A DNA stretch of 64,000 bases from Neurospora crassa OR74A (lineage: Eukaryota > Ascomycota > Sordariomycetes > Sordariales > Sordariaceae), in contig NC_026505.1 in the NCBI RefSeq assembly GCF_000182925.2, forward strand, positions 3,534,001 to 3,598,000. Direction: 5' to 3'. Of this stretch, positions 1 to 10,638 are shown one piece after another. The translations under genes were made by a program, and so were the position numbers. The notes below the pieces were generated by a model. That model saw only the letters and a program-made list of their open reading frames with translations. It was not told the DNA's origin and did not search any database. Each line of letters begins with the position of its first letter. Position 1 is the stretch's first letter.

Positions 1-1125
1 GGCCCTAGGGGAAGCTTCTCATCCGCTGGCGGTAGCTCGGTTCAGTCTTCCATGGTCACCAAGTTCCGCCATTCACTCAATGGAATCGGTATCAATGGTG
101 GGAACAGCATGATCAAGCGAGCGAGCAATTTCTCCACCCCACGAAAGCGCTCGATCGAGCCTTCTCCAGCTACTGAGGGTAGAGATCCCAAGCAGCCACG
201 GAGATCAATGCTGGGAATGAGCATGGCAAACACAAGCCTGCCCAACATCAGCCTGAGACAAGGTACCAGCACCAACAGTCCGAAACCTGAGGGATTCAAA
301 ACTAGTCACTGGGATCTCAGGGCCCGCGGGCTGGTGCCAATGCCAGACGGGCAGTGGCTCCCGGAAGCCATTGCCACCGCCATAAAAGAAGGCAAGCTCA
401 AACCACCTAGTCCTCCAACTCGCCACAACTCTTACTCACCCGCCATCCGACCATCGACCGAACACGCCATCATGTCGGATGACGACGAGTCCATGGGCAT
501 GGGTAGCACCTACGACAACGGGGACGATGTTGAGGTGGATGATTCTGCCTCCATGACCAGCTGGCGCTTGAGGGTCGCCAGACTCACGGGCTCCACTAGT
601 CTCGTCCAACAACACCTCCAAACACCCAAGCAACCGCCTGCCGACTACAGCACCTCTAGCAGACTTGCCAAGCTCAAGGCGAGAATGGGATACGGCTCAC
701 CAGGAGCTAGTGGCACGGGATCTCCCGCTGTTCGCCCGTCGCCCACGCCTTCTGCCGCTTCAGCGACCGCTCGGCCATTTTCCAGAAGAGAAGCCAGCTG
801 GAGCGCCATTCTCGACAAAAAGAGGAAGCGAGACCTGGCGAACGACGAGACGGCTGCGGCTGCGGCGGCGGCGACTGAAGCTTCTTCTGCTGCCCAAGGA
901 CAAGGACGAGGACGATCAGAGAATTCTCCGCCCATGGCCAAGAAGGCATACTATGCTGCTTCGGCGGTTAGCAGAGGGAGCACCGCTGCTTTGTCAACGA
1001 GAGAGGAGACAAGCGCGGCAGTGGAGGAGACGCGGAGGATGTTGAGGGAGTTGAGAGAAACGATGGATAAGCTGGACAGCGATAAGGGGATATGGAGGGA
1101 AGAAGTTGGTGGTGGGAAGACTTAG
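1..1125 (+). CDS. Unidentified protein, C-terminal part (gene runs off the left edge)
   Basis: The frame is open from base 1 and ends at a TAG at 1123-1125, so this is the 3' part of a longer gene. The first in-window ATG at 52 need not be the true start, because the codons before it are also open and serine/glycine-rich. I do not recognise the family. The product is mostly low complexity: basic SP/TP-rich stretches near the start, one ordered-looking block around 300-400 (SHWDLRARGLVPMPDG), an acidic patch (MSDDDESMGMG), a lysine/arginine cluster KKRKRD that could be a nuclear localisation signal, an alanine run, and a short predicted helix near the end (EETRRMLRELRETMDKL). A nuclear role is possible but is only inferred from the basic motif. 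No intron is needed in the visible part. Confidence 0.6.
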   Translation, partial: GPRGSFSSAGGSSVQSSMVTKFRHSLNGIGINGGNSMIKRASNFSTPRKRSIEPSPATEGRDPKQPRRSMLGMSMANTSLPNISLRQGTSTNSPKPEGFKTSHWDLRARGLVPMPDGQWLPEAIATAIKEGKLKPPSPPTRHNSYSPAIRPSTEHAIMSDDDESMGMGSTYDNGDDVEVDDSASMTSWRLRVARLTGSTSLVQQHLQTPKQPPADYSTSSRLAKLKARMGYGSPGASGTGSPAVRPSPTPSAASATARPFSRREASWSAILDKKRKRDLANDETAAAAAAATEASSAAQGQGRGRSENSPPMAKKAYYAASAVSRGSTAALSTREETSAAVEETRRMLRELRETMDKLDSDKGIWREEVGGGKT

Positions 1126-1639
1126 TCTAGGGTATTACTTGCATTGAGTGGGGGATGATGAAGAATCGGAGAATCATTTGATGATGAAAGCAATCGAGAG
1201 AAAGAGGACAGCAGGGTTGAATTCAAATATGAGATTACATCCTAAGGTTGCCTAACAGAAGCTGGAGTCAGGCGTAAAATGTTTACGAATCAGACACTCA
1301 AATGAAAATTAGATAGATAGGGAGGGAGGGAAGGACTCTGAGGCCTTCATGCACTCGGTGCACAGATTATACTTGCTTCTACCTTTGAGCTGCTTCAAGA
1401 GACTTACCGTACCAAAACCATAGCATGATAGAGAATGACGATACCCAAATCCGGTATTTTTTTTCTTCCTCCCTTTTTGCTTTGTACAAGCATGCAACTC
1501 CCCAAGGTATACTTTCATCTCTGAACAGCGAACAACTTTCTAGTGACGGAGCATATGAAGAAGCCAGTTCATTATCATCATCACGGGTATCATTCATCAT
1601 CCCTAACTACCTATGCACAAGCATCCACACCTCGGCCTC
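1126..1639. other. Convergent intergenic region
   Basis: These 514 bp lie between two genes that point at each other and must hold both 3' UTRs. A purine-rich run (gatagatagggagggaggg) lies near 1310-1332. No coding signal was seen. Confidence 0.5.
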
Positions 1640-3583
1640 TCACTTTCGAGGACTTTTCGGTGGCGCATCAAACATGGTTCGAATCGCCACACTCTCAACC
1701 GGACTCCCCGCCGGCTTCTTCTTCTTCATCATCACATTCCCACCAAATCTCGGACTCCTTGGCGACGGCGGGAGGATGCCGTGCGTCGTCACACTGACAT
1801 TACTTCCATTGAATCGTCTCTGCTGCTCGTTGTTTCCTTGTTGAGGCTGGGGAGCAGCAGGGGCAGGTAAAGGCCACCCATAATTCTTCATCAAGGGACT
1901 AGACATAGCTGTCGTCGCTGACCATGGACTTTGTTGCCCACCACCCAGGCCACCAGCGGAGGAGGAGCCAGGGCCGCCAAAGGTGCTGTTGGCGCTGTGG
2001 AGTTGCGTTGGGGTCTGTTGGTTTTGATGCTGATGATGGTCGTCAGATGGGTTATAAGGCTGAATGGAAGGAAGCAAGGCGGCAGTGCTGCGGGTTGAGC
2101 TGGCAGACATAGGGGAAGGGCTGTAGTAGTAAGCGTTGGAGCTCGCTGGGGTTGCGGGAGTTCCATAGTAATAAGCGCGGGTGGGCGAGCGAGGAATACC
2201 GGTCGTGGTTAGGGTGTGGAGATCTAGTGGGTTGACGGCGGCGCTTCTGGTGTCGGAAGATGAGATTTGTGGTTGTTGCTGGTGCTCCCAGGCTTTATCC
2301 TCAGCTACTGTCGAGATCAGCGAGTTGTGTTGCTTCCAGCTAGTAACACGGCGGGTGGAGAGTCCTCTTGCTGGTGTGCCAGGGGCTGAGTGTTCGGGCT
2401 GCTGATGGGAGAGGGGCCTTGTGGTGTTGTTTTTGTTGACATCGCTGTTGGTGGGGTCCGGCATCATCATCATCGTCGTCTCGTCTCCTCCACTCTCACC
2501 AGGTTGAGACACGCCGGGCCAAAAACGCGGTGAAAGCACATGAGTCTGGCACTGGAAAGAGAGCGAAGACTGGCGCTGATGTCGGGACCGGGCTCGCTTC
2601 TCGGCGTAGTCGAGCTGGGCGCTGGCGCGGGCCGCCCTGTTTTGGCGTTTCTTGAGGCAGATGAAGAATATGGCTGAAATGATGAGGATTACGAGCACAC
2701 TGATGCAAATGATGACGGCGATGATAGTTGTTGAGATCTTAGGGCCCTCTTCGGACTTGAGGACTGTTGAAGGGTCGACGATGCCGACAGGAGATTTGGA
2801 GAAGATGGTGTCGTTCAGGCCGATGACACTTCCTGCTTCAGGTTTGTATTGACAGCCGGCTTCTAGGGCGGTGAAGTCTATGAGAAAGACAGGCGTCGGT
2901 CAGCGTACTCTCCCCTAAGATGTACAGACGTCATTCCTCGGTTTCTTACAATTGGCTAGGTAGTTGGACTCTCCTCCAGCTACCAAGCACGAGGTACAGT
3001 GCCCATAGATGACAGGATCCGATGCATATCCGTCGTCTGCCGAGCAATATGAAGATGCCGTGGTATCTTTGGGGTCAGGGATACCGTGTTGCAGACTCTG
3101 TTGTAAAGGGCCACAGGCCATGGATGTGCTGCATGGTGTTGTCCCTACATCTGTTGCGTTGGGAAAAGCAAAGAGACAATATGATAAAGTGTATCTCAGG
3201 TTGTCTATGTTGTAAGTCTCATTAGCAAGTTGCCGCTACTACACACACACGTATTTCAGGAACTAGGTGGTATACTCACAAAGAAACCACATTTGATCAG
3301 TCTCGCGGTCCTGTGAGAATGGACTGGTTTGTAAACAAGTCATGCAGTCTTTCCATTTACTTCCCGCCGGACTGTTGACTGCTCCATCACTGCAAATGAT
3401 ATCCTTGTTTTTGGTGTTGGAAGAGTTGGGATCTGATTGGTCGAGGTCGGGAGAGTCTAGGCATACTGAGGCGCACGGAGAATTGGGTGTAACTTGTAGT
3501 GCGCTGGCGAGTTGAGGTATCAGTAGAGCAGAGAGGAGGGCAATGGTTGTTTTGCTCCTCGTTGCCCGGCTAGTGGTCTTCAT
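1640..3583 (-). CDS. Single-pass membrane protein with 12-cysteine ectodomain (paralogue A)
   Basis: Model: complement of 1640-2877, 2950-3204 and 3280-3583, giving 598 residues. Donors are GTGAGT and GTAAGA; acceptors follow CATAG with a TTGCTAATG-like branch site in the first intron. The ATG at 3583 begins a clean signal peptide (basic start, then TTIALLSALLIPQLASA). The ectodomain has 12 cysteines including SPCASVC, DCMTC and HCTSC, and the blocks LYNLRYTLSYCL and NYLANY. A transmembrane helix lies at about residues 236-260 (IIAVIICISVLVILIIS), followed by KKRQNR as a cytoplasmic stop-transfer. The roughly 340-residue tail is proline/serine/glutamine-rich and ends SPRFGG...PPKSPRK. The gene at 8900-10638 has the same cysteine plan and the same first-intron position. 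Topology suggests a surface sensor or adaptor (inference). An upstream in-frame TTG would lengthen the N-terminus but spoils the signal peptide. Confidence 0.8.
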
Positions 3584-6232
3584 CTTTGTAATATGGTTCG
3601 GCGCGTTGGGTCGAAGACTCGGTTGACAATCCAATCAAATATTCGAGATGCGGATGTGAGAGTCGTTGAAGGATAGGCTGAGTATAATATACTGTGTTGA
3701 TTAAAAGTATAGATGGATATCAAAAGGGCACCAGGCCGCAGACAGTCGGAAAAATAGCGAATGACAGGTTGAGAAGGCAGAAAAGAATATGATGGACGAA
3801 AGCATCTCGACGGCGAAGAGCAAGAAAAGCCGGGGCACCTGTTGATATCATTGAGCCTCTCTCTCTAGCCTCTACCACATCACAAAGAAAGAAACGATCC
3901 TGTGCCGCCCATCTCGTGAAAATTCCCCAAAGTGGATGGCACTATCGAGGTGGACACCACTAGACCACTATAGTCAAGGTTGTTTAAGGTGGTTGAGTGG
4001 GTAGTGAGCGGCTGTGACGAGCAGGAAACCTGCATGGCGGAACCGGGGACGTAGCGTGGAATGGGTTTGTAGGTGTGGGTGATGGCTTTGAAGACTCTTG
4101 TGTGCCTGAACTGTTGCCGCGGATGATCCCATCTAGGGTCTTGTGTCTTTCGTCGGCGCACCAATCATGATGCTGTCCGGGTTCCGATGAATGGCAAGCA
4201 CGGCAGTTGTAGCGTTGAGCGAATCTGATGTAAACAGCAGCCCCGGGGATGCATGTGGATTTCTGATCCAGATGGGCTTCTGCTGTGTTTTTCCTGTTGA
4301 ACACGGGCAAAAGCAGTTTGTAGTGTATACACTACGAGGAGTCAGAGGTAGTGAATTGGCAGTTGCCAGATCCGAAGCGGCAATGTTGCCTAGACCGCTG
4401 AAGTGGTTGTTGAACCTTGATGTCGCTATCATGATGGTCAGTTACAAACATCGAATGGCATGTCGACCACATGTCATCGTCGAACGCAAAAGTCGAGTCA
4501 GACGAGGATGAGGAGAGAGTCCCAGGAATCTGGAAAGAGCGGCCTTCTCTGCGGCCAGCAGCGCTTGTAGCCACTCTCGCCCCGAGTCTCTTCGTCAAAG
4601 ACTTGTGTTTGCAGACAAAGTTGAGGAGGGACCACCGTTGAACCACGACCATGGGCGCTTCGAGGTTACCCAAAGCGGTTTAACTTTGATGCCAAGAGGC
4701 ATACTAGTCTAAAAGTGGAACGGCTTGCTGAGAGCTTAACGAGACCGCAGCCGACATCTCGATTCCCATTCGTCCATTGTTTCAGGAACCACTTGTTGTC
4801 TGTTGATCAAAAAGTTACCCGCCGAGCAACATCATTTTATTTACATCGATCACATGAAGCTTATCTTACCTTCACTTTTACTTCCCTTGCGTCCCTGCCC
4901 GTGTCTAAGGGTTTGTGTCAACTGCTCGACCCTACTATGCACGTCTTACTTGCATCTTGTTCTTCCCAAGCTATTTCGGAACAAATACTAATACACTACA
5001 AATATCCTTAGTCCCATTCTCTGCGTGAGTGTGGTTGTCGCGGGTCATTGAATCTCTGGAATGGGTGTTCGTTGCCATGTGTCTGCGTTCAGCTCTGACT
5101 GCTTCTCGCGGAGTGATCAATCAATCATGTCCTTTCAGCAGCCAACGACTCTCATCGTGCATCTTTCAATCTATCTTTATCCTCACGACATCACGCAACG
5201 TCTTTAGGTGGTTGCAGTATGGGTAGAAAATATCTCAGTGCTGCGTCTAACGGCAGTCGAAAAGAGAGCACCTTTGCGCGCCACATGTGAGTTTGCGGCA
5301 GCTCAGGAAAGACTTGAGATCCAGTGATTATGTGCTATGGAAGTACGCAGTATACTTGTACTAGATGAGGAGGGCTACGGAGTTCCGTTTATTTCATTGG
5401 AAAGAATTAAAGACGTTCAAGGGTAGCCGGGTTACATACAGTCCCTTTAACATTCCACCGCCGTGCTCCTGGAATCCATCGGTCGTTTTCTACCACTCCC
5501 GAACCTTGAGGTTCTCCCGTTTTGCTCCATATCGCCTTCATAGACGTAGCGGCCGCGCGGCTATGTCCACACGGGGTGACTAACGGCCGGCCTATTTCCC
5601 GACCTACGTGTTTTCGAGGTATGCTGTGGTACAGAAGCATGACTTCATGGATGCCTTTGACCTTTTCTCCTTGCTAGGTAATCTGGTGTTGCTCAGGTTC
5701 GTTTGGGTGCTAAGAGTGGCATGACTCAACTGACCTTTGGCTTCGCCACGGCAACAACAGCCACAGATGCTGATCTTGTGACACCGTAGACGGGCTAAGT
5801 GGCTGGAGTGAAGACGATATTGGAAAGCTGCAGAACCATCTCCGTGACGCTTGTGCAGATGATCGTTCATTTATAAAGACAGACATAACATCTCGAAACA
5901 ACAATTGTCCGCTGCTTCTCCGGCTCATCAAAGGGTAGACATCCCCAGATACACTAGTATAACTTCAGATACGCGTGAACCTATATCTACGTCTATCTTC
6001 GAGCGCTTCGAGTGACACGCCATCATAAAGCCTAGAAGATCATTCCGTAAACCGACACAGCAACAAACAATATTACCCCAACGCCTGATTTTTCCCGGAG
6101 CCCGATGTGTTGCGACAATAAACAAATGCGCATGAATAACGCCTCCAATGAAGAATAGCAGAGATAAAGAAAGAAGGGTAACCGACTTTAGACAAACCCG
6201 AACACCAGAGTGGACAGTAGTTGATCCACCTT
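3584..6232. other. Intergenic region, no convincing gene
   Basis: This 2.65-kb stretch holds the promoter of the membrane-protein gene at its left end and the 3' flank of CBF5 at its right end. Short open frames near 4130-4670 on the minus strand overlap in different frames, have no recognisable motif, and the longest opens with TTG. I see no gene, tRNA or repeat that I can support. Confidence 0.4.
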
Positions 6233-7897
6233 TCAGTCGCTCTCGTCGCCGCCCTTCTTGGACTTCTTCTCTTTCTTCTCCTTCTTCTCCTTCTTTTCCT
6301 TCTTTTGCTTCTTGCGCTCGGCCTTCTCCTCGGCGGTCTCGCCATCGTGCTTCTTGCGCTTCTTGCTGTCGCCAGCCTCCTCAGCCTCCTCGCTCTTCTC
6401 GGCCTTCTCCTCAGGCTTGGGCCTCTCCGCAATCTCAACCTTGGCGGCCTCAGCAGCAGGGGCGGCAGCGGCGGCGGCCTCGGACTCAGCGGCAGCGCTG
6501 AAGTCCTTGTAGCCCTCAGTCCACTTGGCGGGAGTCTCGGCGTTGGGGCGGCCGAATTTGTCGAGCTTGCCGTCGCTCTTCAGCTTCTTCTTCTCCAGAG
6601 CGACAGGGCCAAGACCCCAGCGGCGGGGGTAGAGATCACGCTCCATGATGCACCGCTTGACCTTGGCAACAACACCGTGATCGCAAGAAAGCATCCTGTA
6701 GGAGAGAACGGTTAGTTTTGAGGAAGTAGGTTTAGAGTCACACACGGGACATGACTTACTCGACACCGTTCATCTGGGCGATACCAATGGCAATAGCCTC
6801 GCCCTTGGTGGTCATGAGGACAACCTCCTCGTGGGTCTCAATGCCCTTCTCGAAGCGAAGGAGACCAGGCAACATGAGCTTGGCACCGTAGCAGACAGCG
6901 TTCACGGCGGAGTCCTTGACAACAATCCTCTTGTAGGTGGTAAGGAGAGTCTCAAGGGGCTGGATGACCTTGCGGAGAGCGGTCTCGTCGCCACCGTTGT
7001 CAAACTGCCACTGAGCGTCGAGGACATCGTGGAGGGTGACCATGGAACCGTTGTCCTCGGACATGATACCGGAACGAACACGGCGAAGCTCCTGCATGTG
7101 GGCGCCGACACCGAGAAGGAGACCGAGATGGACGCAAAGGGTTCTGATATAGGTACCGGCCTCGCAAGAAACCCAGAAGACACCGAGGTGACGGTCATTG
7201 TCGAACTCGATGAGCTTGGACTCGTAAATGGAGCGGATACGAAGCTGGCGCTTGACGGCAGAAATCAAAGGAGGTCTCTGGAAGAGGGCACCAGTGAGGG
7301 TCTCCAGGGCCGAGGCAAAAGCAGCCTCGCCGCCGGGGACGCTGTCGTGGAAGCGGATAACGCAAACGTACTCCTTACCAGCACCCTGCTGGGCCTTGAC
7401 GAGTCTGGTGGCACGGTCGACGCAGACAATCAAGCAGCCAGTGACCTTGGGATCGAGAGTACCGGAGTGGCCAGTCTTCTCAACACTGTGGAGGAATTGC
7501 AATCAGCATAAGCCCTATACCAAGCATTGAGACTTGTTTTTTTTTTTTTTTCTTGTGTAGGATACATACCGGAGCATGCGCTTGATCCAGGCGACGACTT
7601 CGTGGGAGGAAGGGTTGGAGGGCTTGTCCTGGTAGGAGTTAGCACACGCCCAGGTTGCGAAGAATGGTATTGAAGAATCAATGTCGCAAGGGCAAGGCTT
7701 ACCAAGTTGATGACACCGGAGGACACGTAGGACTTGATATCGCGCTTGGAGGGCGACGAGCCGGCGGGGATGGGAGTGAAGTGACCGGTGCGGACGAGGA
7801 GGTTGCTGTAGTTCTTCAAAAGAAGAGGCCACTCGCTAGTGTCGACCGCGGGCTCGGTAGCCTGGGGCTTGATAACATGTTCTGTCTCGGCACCCAT
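6233..7897 (-). CDS. CBF5: H/ACA snoRNP pseudouridine synthase Cbf5 (dyskerin)
   Basis: Catalyses RNA-guided uridine-to-pseudouridine conversion in rRNA and snRNA as the enzyme of H/ACA snoRNPs in the nucleolus. Model: complement of 6233-6695, 6760-7485, 7570-7628 and 7703-7897, four exons and 480 residues, close to yeast Cbf5 (483). The TruB-type catalytic motif is [12 protein letters not shown] with the catalytic aspartate at about residue 96. It is followed by the central synthase region ([33 protein letters not shown]), a PUA domain (about 270-360, including [14 protein letters not shown]) and a lysine-rich KKE-repeat tail typical of fungal Cbf5. Introns have GTAAGC, GTATGT and GTAAGT donors and CTAAC or CTGAT branch sites. 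A T15 run (A15 on the coding strand) sits in intron 2 at 7537-7551. The N-terminus matches the family ([21 protein letters not shown]). Identification is secure; exact exon edges rest on splice consensus. Confidence 0.96.
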
Positions 7898-8899
7898 TTT
7901 GACTGTTTTGCGATTGAATACTCTGACTTGGTGTTGATGATTGATAATTGGGAATCGATGATCTTTTCGTGTGATCAACGTCCGCGAACCGGTGGAAGAG
8001 ATGGCTTCGGTCGCAGGTTGTTTGGTTTCACGAAGAAAAATGAAAGGGACGAGAGGAAGAGTCGGTAGCGAGGCACGTCTCGGAGTGGGAACGTCGAGGA
8101 TTCAAGATCAAGACCGTTTGACCTTGCGATCACTTTTTTCCACTTTCTGCCGAAGAAAAAAAAGGCGGCGGAGCTTTTGCGTTGATCCAAGCTCTGAATT
8201 TTTTCCTCAGCCTTTTGCCTTTTTGGCCAATGTGGGGTCTTCGTCCGGTGCCCCAATGCAGCCTCGCCGCGCTAACCCGTTCAGTGTGGGGTTTCAATGG
8301 GGCCTGCCGTGCCTGCCCAGCGGGGTTGACGACAAACCGTCTCACAATTGAGCCCTGTGTTCCGCCAATTGGCAACAATTGGTCCCTGAAACTTTCAATT
8401 GGGAGTGCCCATTCATGCCGCACTGACTCTTCAGGTTGCCAATTTGTTCCTTCCATCCCGTCGCGACCTGTTCTGATACTTGGAACGCATCTAATTAACA
8501 TTGTGATGTACTATTTCGTGGCACAGTATCTGCTTACCTACGCTTGTCTAGACCACCAAGTTCAATGATCACATCAGTTCTGGCTTTGTGTCTACATGAT
8601 GTTCAAGCGGCAGGCCAGACAGTACTCGACAAATTTGATCTTTTGATTGTCATTGATGCGAACACTCGAATCGACTACAGTGGTGAAGCAATCCTGGCTT
8701 GCACTTGTGCTTCCAGGGCCTTCAAATCAGCCCATGAAAAGCATCTGTGACGTCGGTGCGTAAATAGGCTACCCGTGGCCCAATCATCGATTCCTTCCCA
8801 CCCAAACTCCATCCGAACTCCAGGGTATTTGTACTTGTCCCAACCGTAGACCTCGCCAACAAAAGAAATGAACATGACCCGTTTGGGTGGTGGTGAGCG
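7898..8899. promoter_or_regulatory. CBF5 upstream region and flank of paralogue B
   Basis: One kilobase between the CBF5 start and the stop of the next minus-strand gene. Four CAATTG hexamers lie within 57 bp (8345, 8366, 8376 and 8396), about 450-500 bp upstream of the CBF5 ATG. No coding signal was seen. Any regulatory role of the hexamers is inference. Confidence 0.35.
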
Positions 8900-10638
8900 T
8901 TATGACACATGTCCCCTAGTTACTCCTACCTCCGTCCATCCGTTCTCCTGTTGCTTCTGTTGCAAGTGTTGCTGGAAGGATTGTTGTTGCATGACTCCTA
9001 GGCCGGTTCCCGCCCCCTGAGCACTTTTTGCTGACCCGTTCGAGCCCGGCCTGGATCCATGAGCTCTTCCGTAGCCCGGGTGATGCAGGACCGGTGCCTG
9101 AGGCTGAGCCGGCATTTGGTAGTACGCTCCTGCGCCATCGCCACCAGCGTTGCCGGTGTTGTTGTTATTGTAGGGACTCTCCACCTCGTGCATCTCGTAC
9201 ATCTCATCTCGCCCCTTGCCCTTCCCGCTACTCTCGTATCCTAAGTTGGAGTTTGACGGCTTAGATCGCAAACTGGCGTCTTCACCACCCAGCGCAATGC
9301 CAACTGCAATCTCCCGTTGCCGCTGCTCATGTTGGCTTTGCAAGTGTGCCATCATGCTCTGCTGCGTGATGGGGCTGGGCCACTGAGAAAAGGGTGGAGG
9401 TGGCGGAGAGGCTCCGTTTGCGACCGAAGAGCCAGCGGGCGATAATCGCTCTTCGATCTGGCCCAACCGCTGGTGCGTGCCCGGCCACTGCATACCCGAT
9501 GCTGGCAGTCCGTCTGTTACGCTGACGGGACTGTTGTACTGGCTCGAGTATGGGCTGAAATACCGCGGCAGGGCCGGTCCGTCCGTATGTGCGCTGATGG
9601 GACTCTCGTCCCACCCCCTGAGCGGCCTCTGGCTGAGAGGTGTCTCAGAAATCTCCCCGCCGCCGCTGCCGCCATGACCCGCATGCCTCGTCTTGGGATG
9701 AGGCCATCCCTGTCCGGCATTGCGACTTTGGAGTTCACGCAAAAAGCGGCGCCTTCGCCGTTTTCCGTTGCAAACAATGACAAAGCCCAAAATGGCCAGG
9801 ATGAGAGCAAGCCCACCGAAGGCTATGCCGACACGCGCGCCCAAAGATATCGGGCCATAGTCCGGCAGGGGGAGGCCCTTTGGCTCTGGCTCGGTGATGG
9901 TGACATTGTTGAACTCGTTGGCAAAAGGGTCGCCGCGGAAGGATATGGTTGAGCCTACCTCGGGCCTTTGGGTGCAGGATGCGTTCAATAGAGTGACGTA
10001 GTTCACCAGATAGTTCCCTCCCACGTCGTAATTTGCCAGACAATGATTGCACTGAGTAACGGCCTGGTCATCCCAATCATCACAGTAGCTAAACGCGCCG
10101 GTACTGGTGGTCATATTTTGCCATAAGACCGAGTCCTTGAGAGGCTCACATGCCTTACTTTAAATTGAGAAGAGCTGTCAGTTACTATCAATGTAGGATG
10201 GACAAGAGCGGGCCTACCTGGTAATGCAAGGGTTATTTCCAGCCTCTGGATGGGGATTATGTGGCTGACCCCACAGACAATAAGCAAGATTATATCGGAG
10301 GTTATCTAGGAGAAGGTCGAATATCAGTATCGGCTTGAATGCGTTTTGAGTCGAAGCAACAACTCACATAGGAATGACTTGACATCTGTCTCGTTCCCTT
10401 GACTGTATTCACTCGTCATCTGGCATTGCATACACGCCTTGTACACGGCTCCTGCGTTGGTCATGTCATATTCGTCCTGTGTGCACACAGTTTCATCCCC
10501 GGCCGTTGCTCCTAGAGTGTTGCCGCAATATTGAGCGCATGGTGATCCAGCAGTTGTGAAGATGGCCGTTGTCAATGGTGCTAATGCCACGGCAGCCGTG
10601 ACAATGAAGAGTGACGGACGAACATTGCCGCCCACCAT
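8900..10638 (-). CDS. Single-pass membrane protein with 12-cysteine ectodomain (paralogue B)
   Basis: Model: complement of 8900-10157, 10218-10305 and 10368-10638, giving 538 residues. The start at 10638 gives a signal peptide (LFIVTAAVALAPLTTA). The ectodomain repeats the plan of the gene at 1640-3583: SPCAQYC, ACMQC, LYNLRYNLAYCL, PCITSKAC, QCNHC and NYLVNY, with all 12 cysteines in the same order. The first intron falls inside the same tyrosine codon of LYNLRY in both genes; the second intron is placed differently. A transmembrane helix at about 225-250 (ARVGIAFGGLALILAILGFVIV) is followed by CNGKRRRRRF, then a roughly 290-residue tail rich in Ser, Pro, Gly and Gln (IPSP-type patches, HLQSQHEQRQRE, final QQQ region). 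N-glycosylation sequons are present (NMTTS, NASC, NVTI). Its function is unknown; a cell-surface sensor is plausible from topology only. Confidence 0.82.

Noticed and set aside
4133-4673. Overlapping minus-strand frames that might be a small gene
   Set aside because: The longest opens at a TTG, the frames conflict, and no splice pair joins them with a recognisable product.
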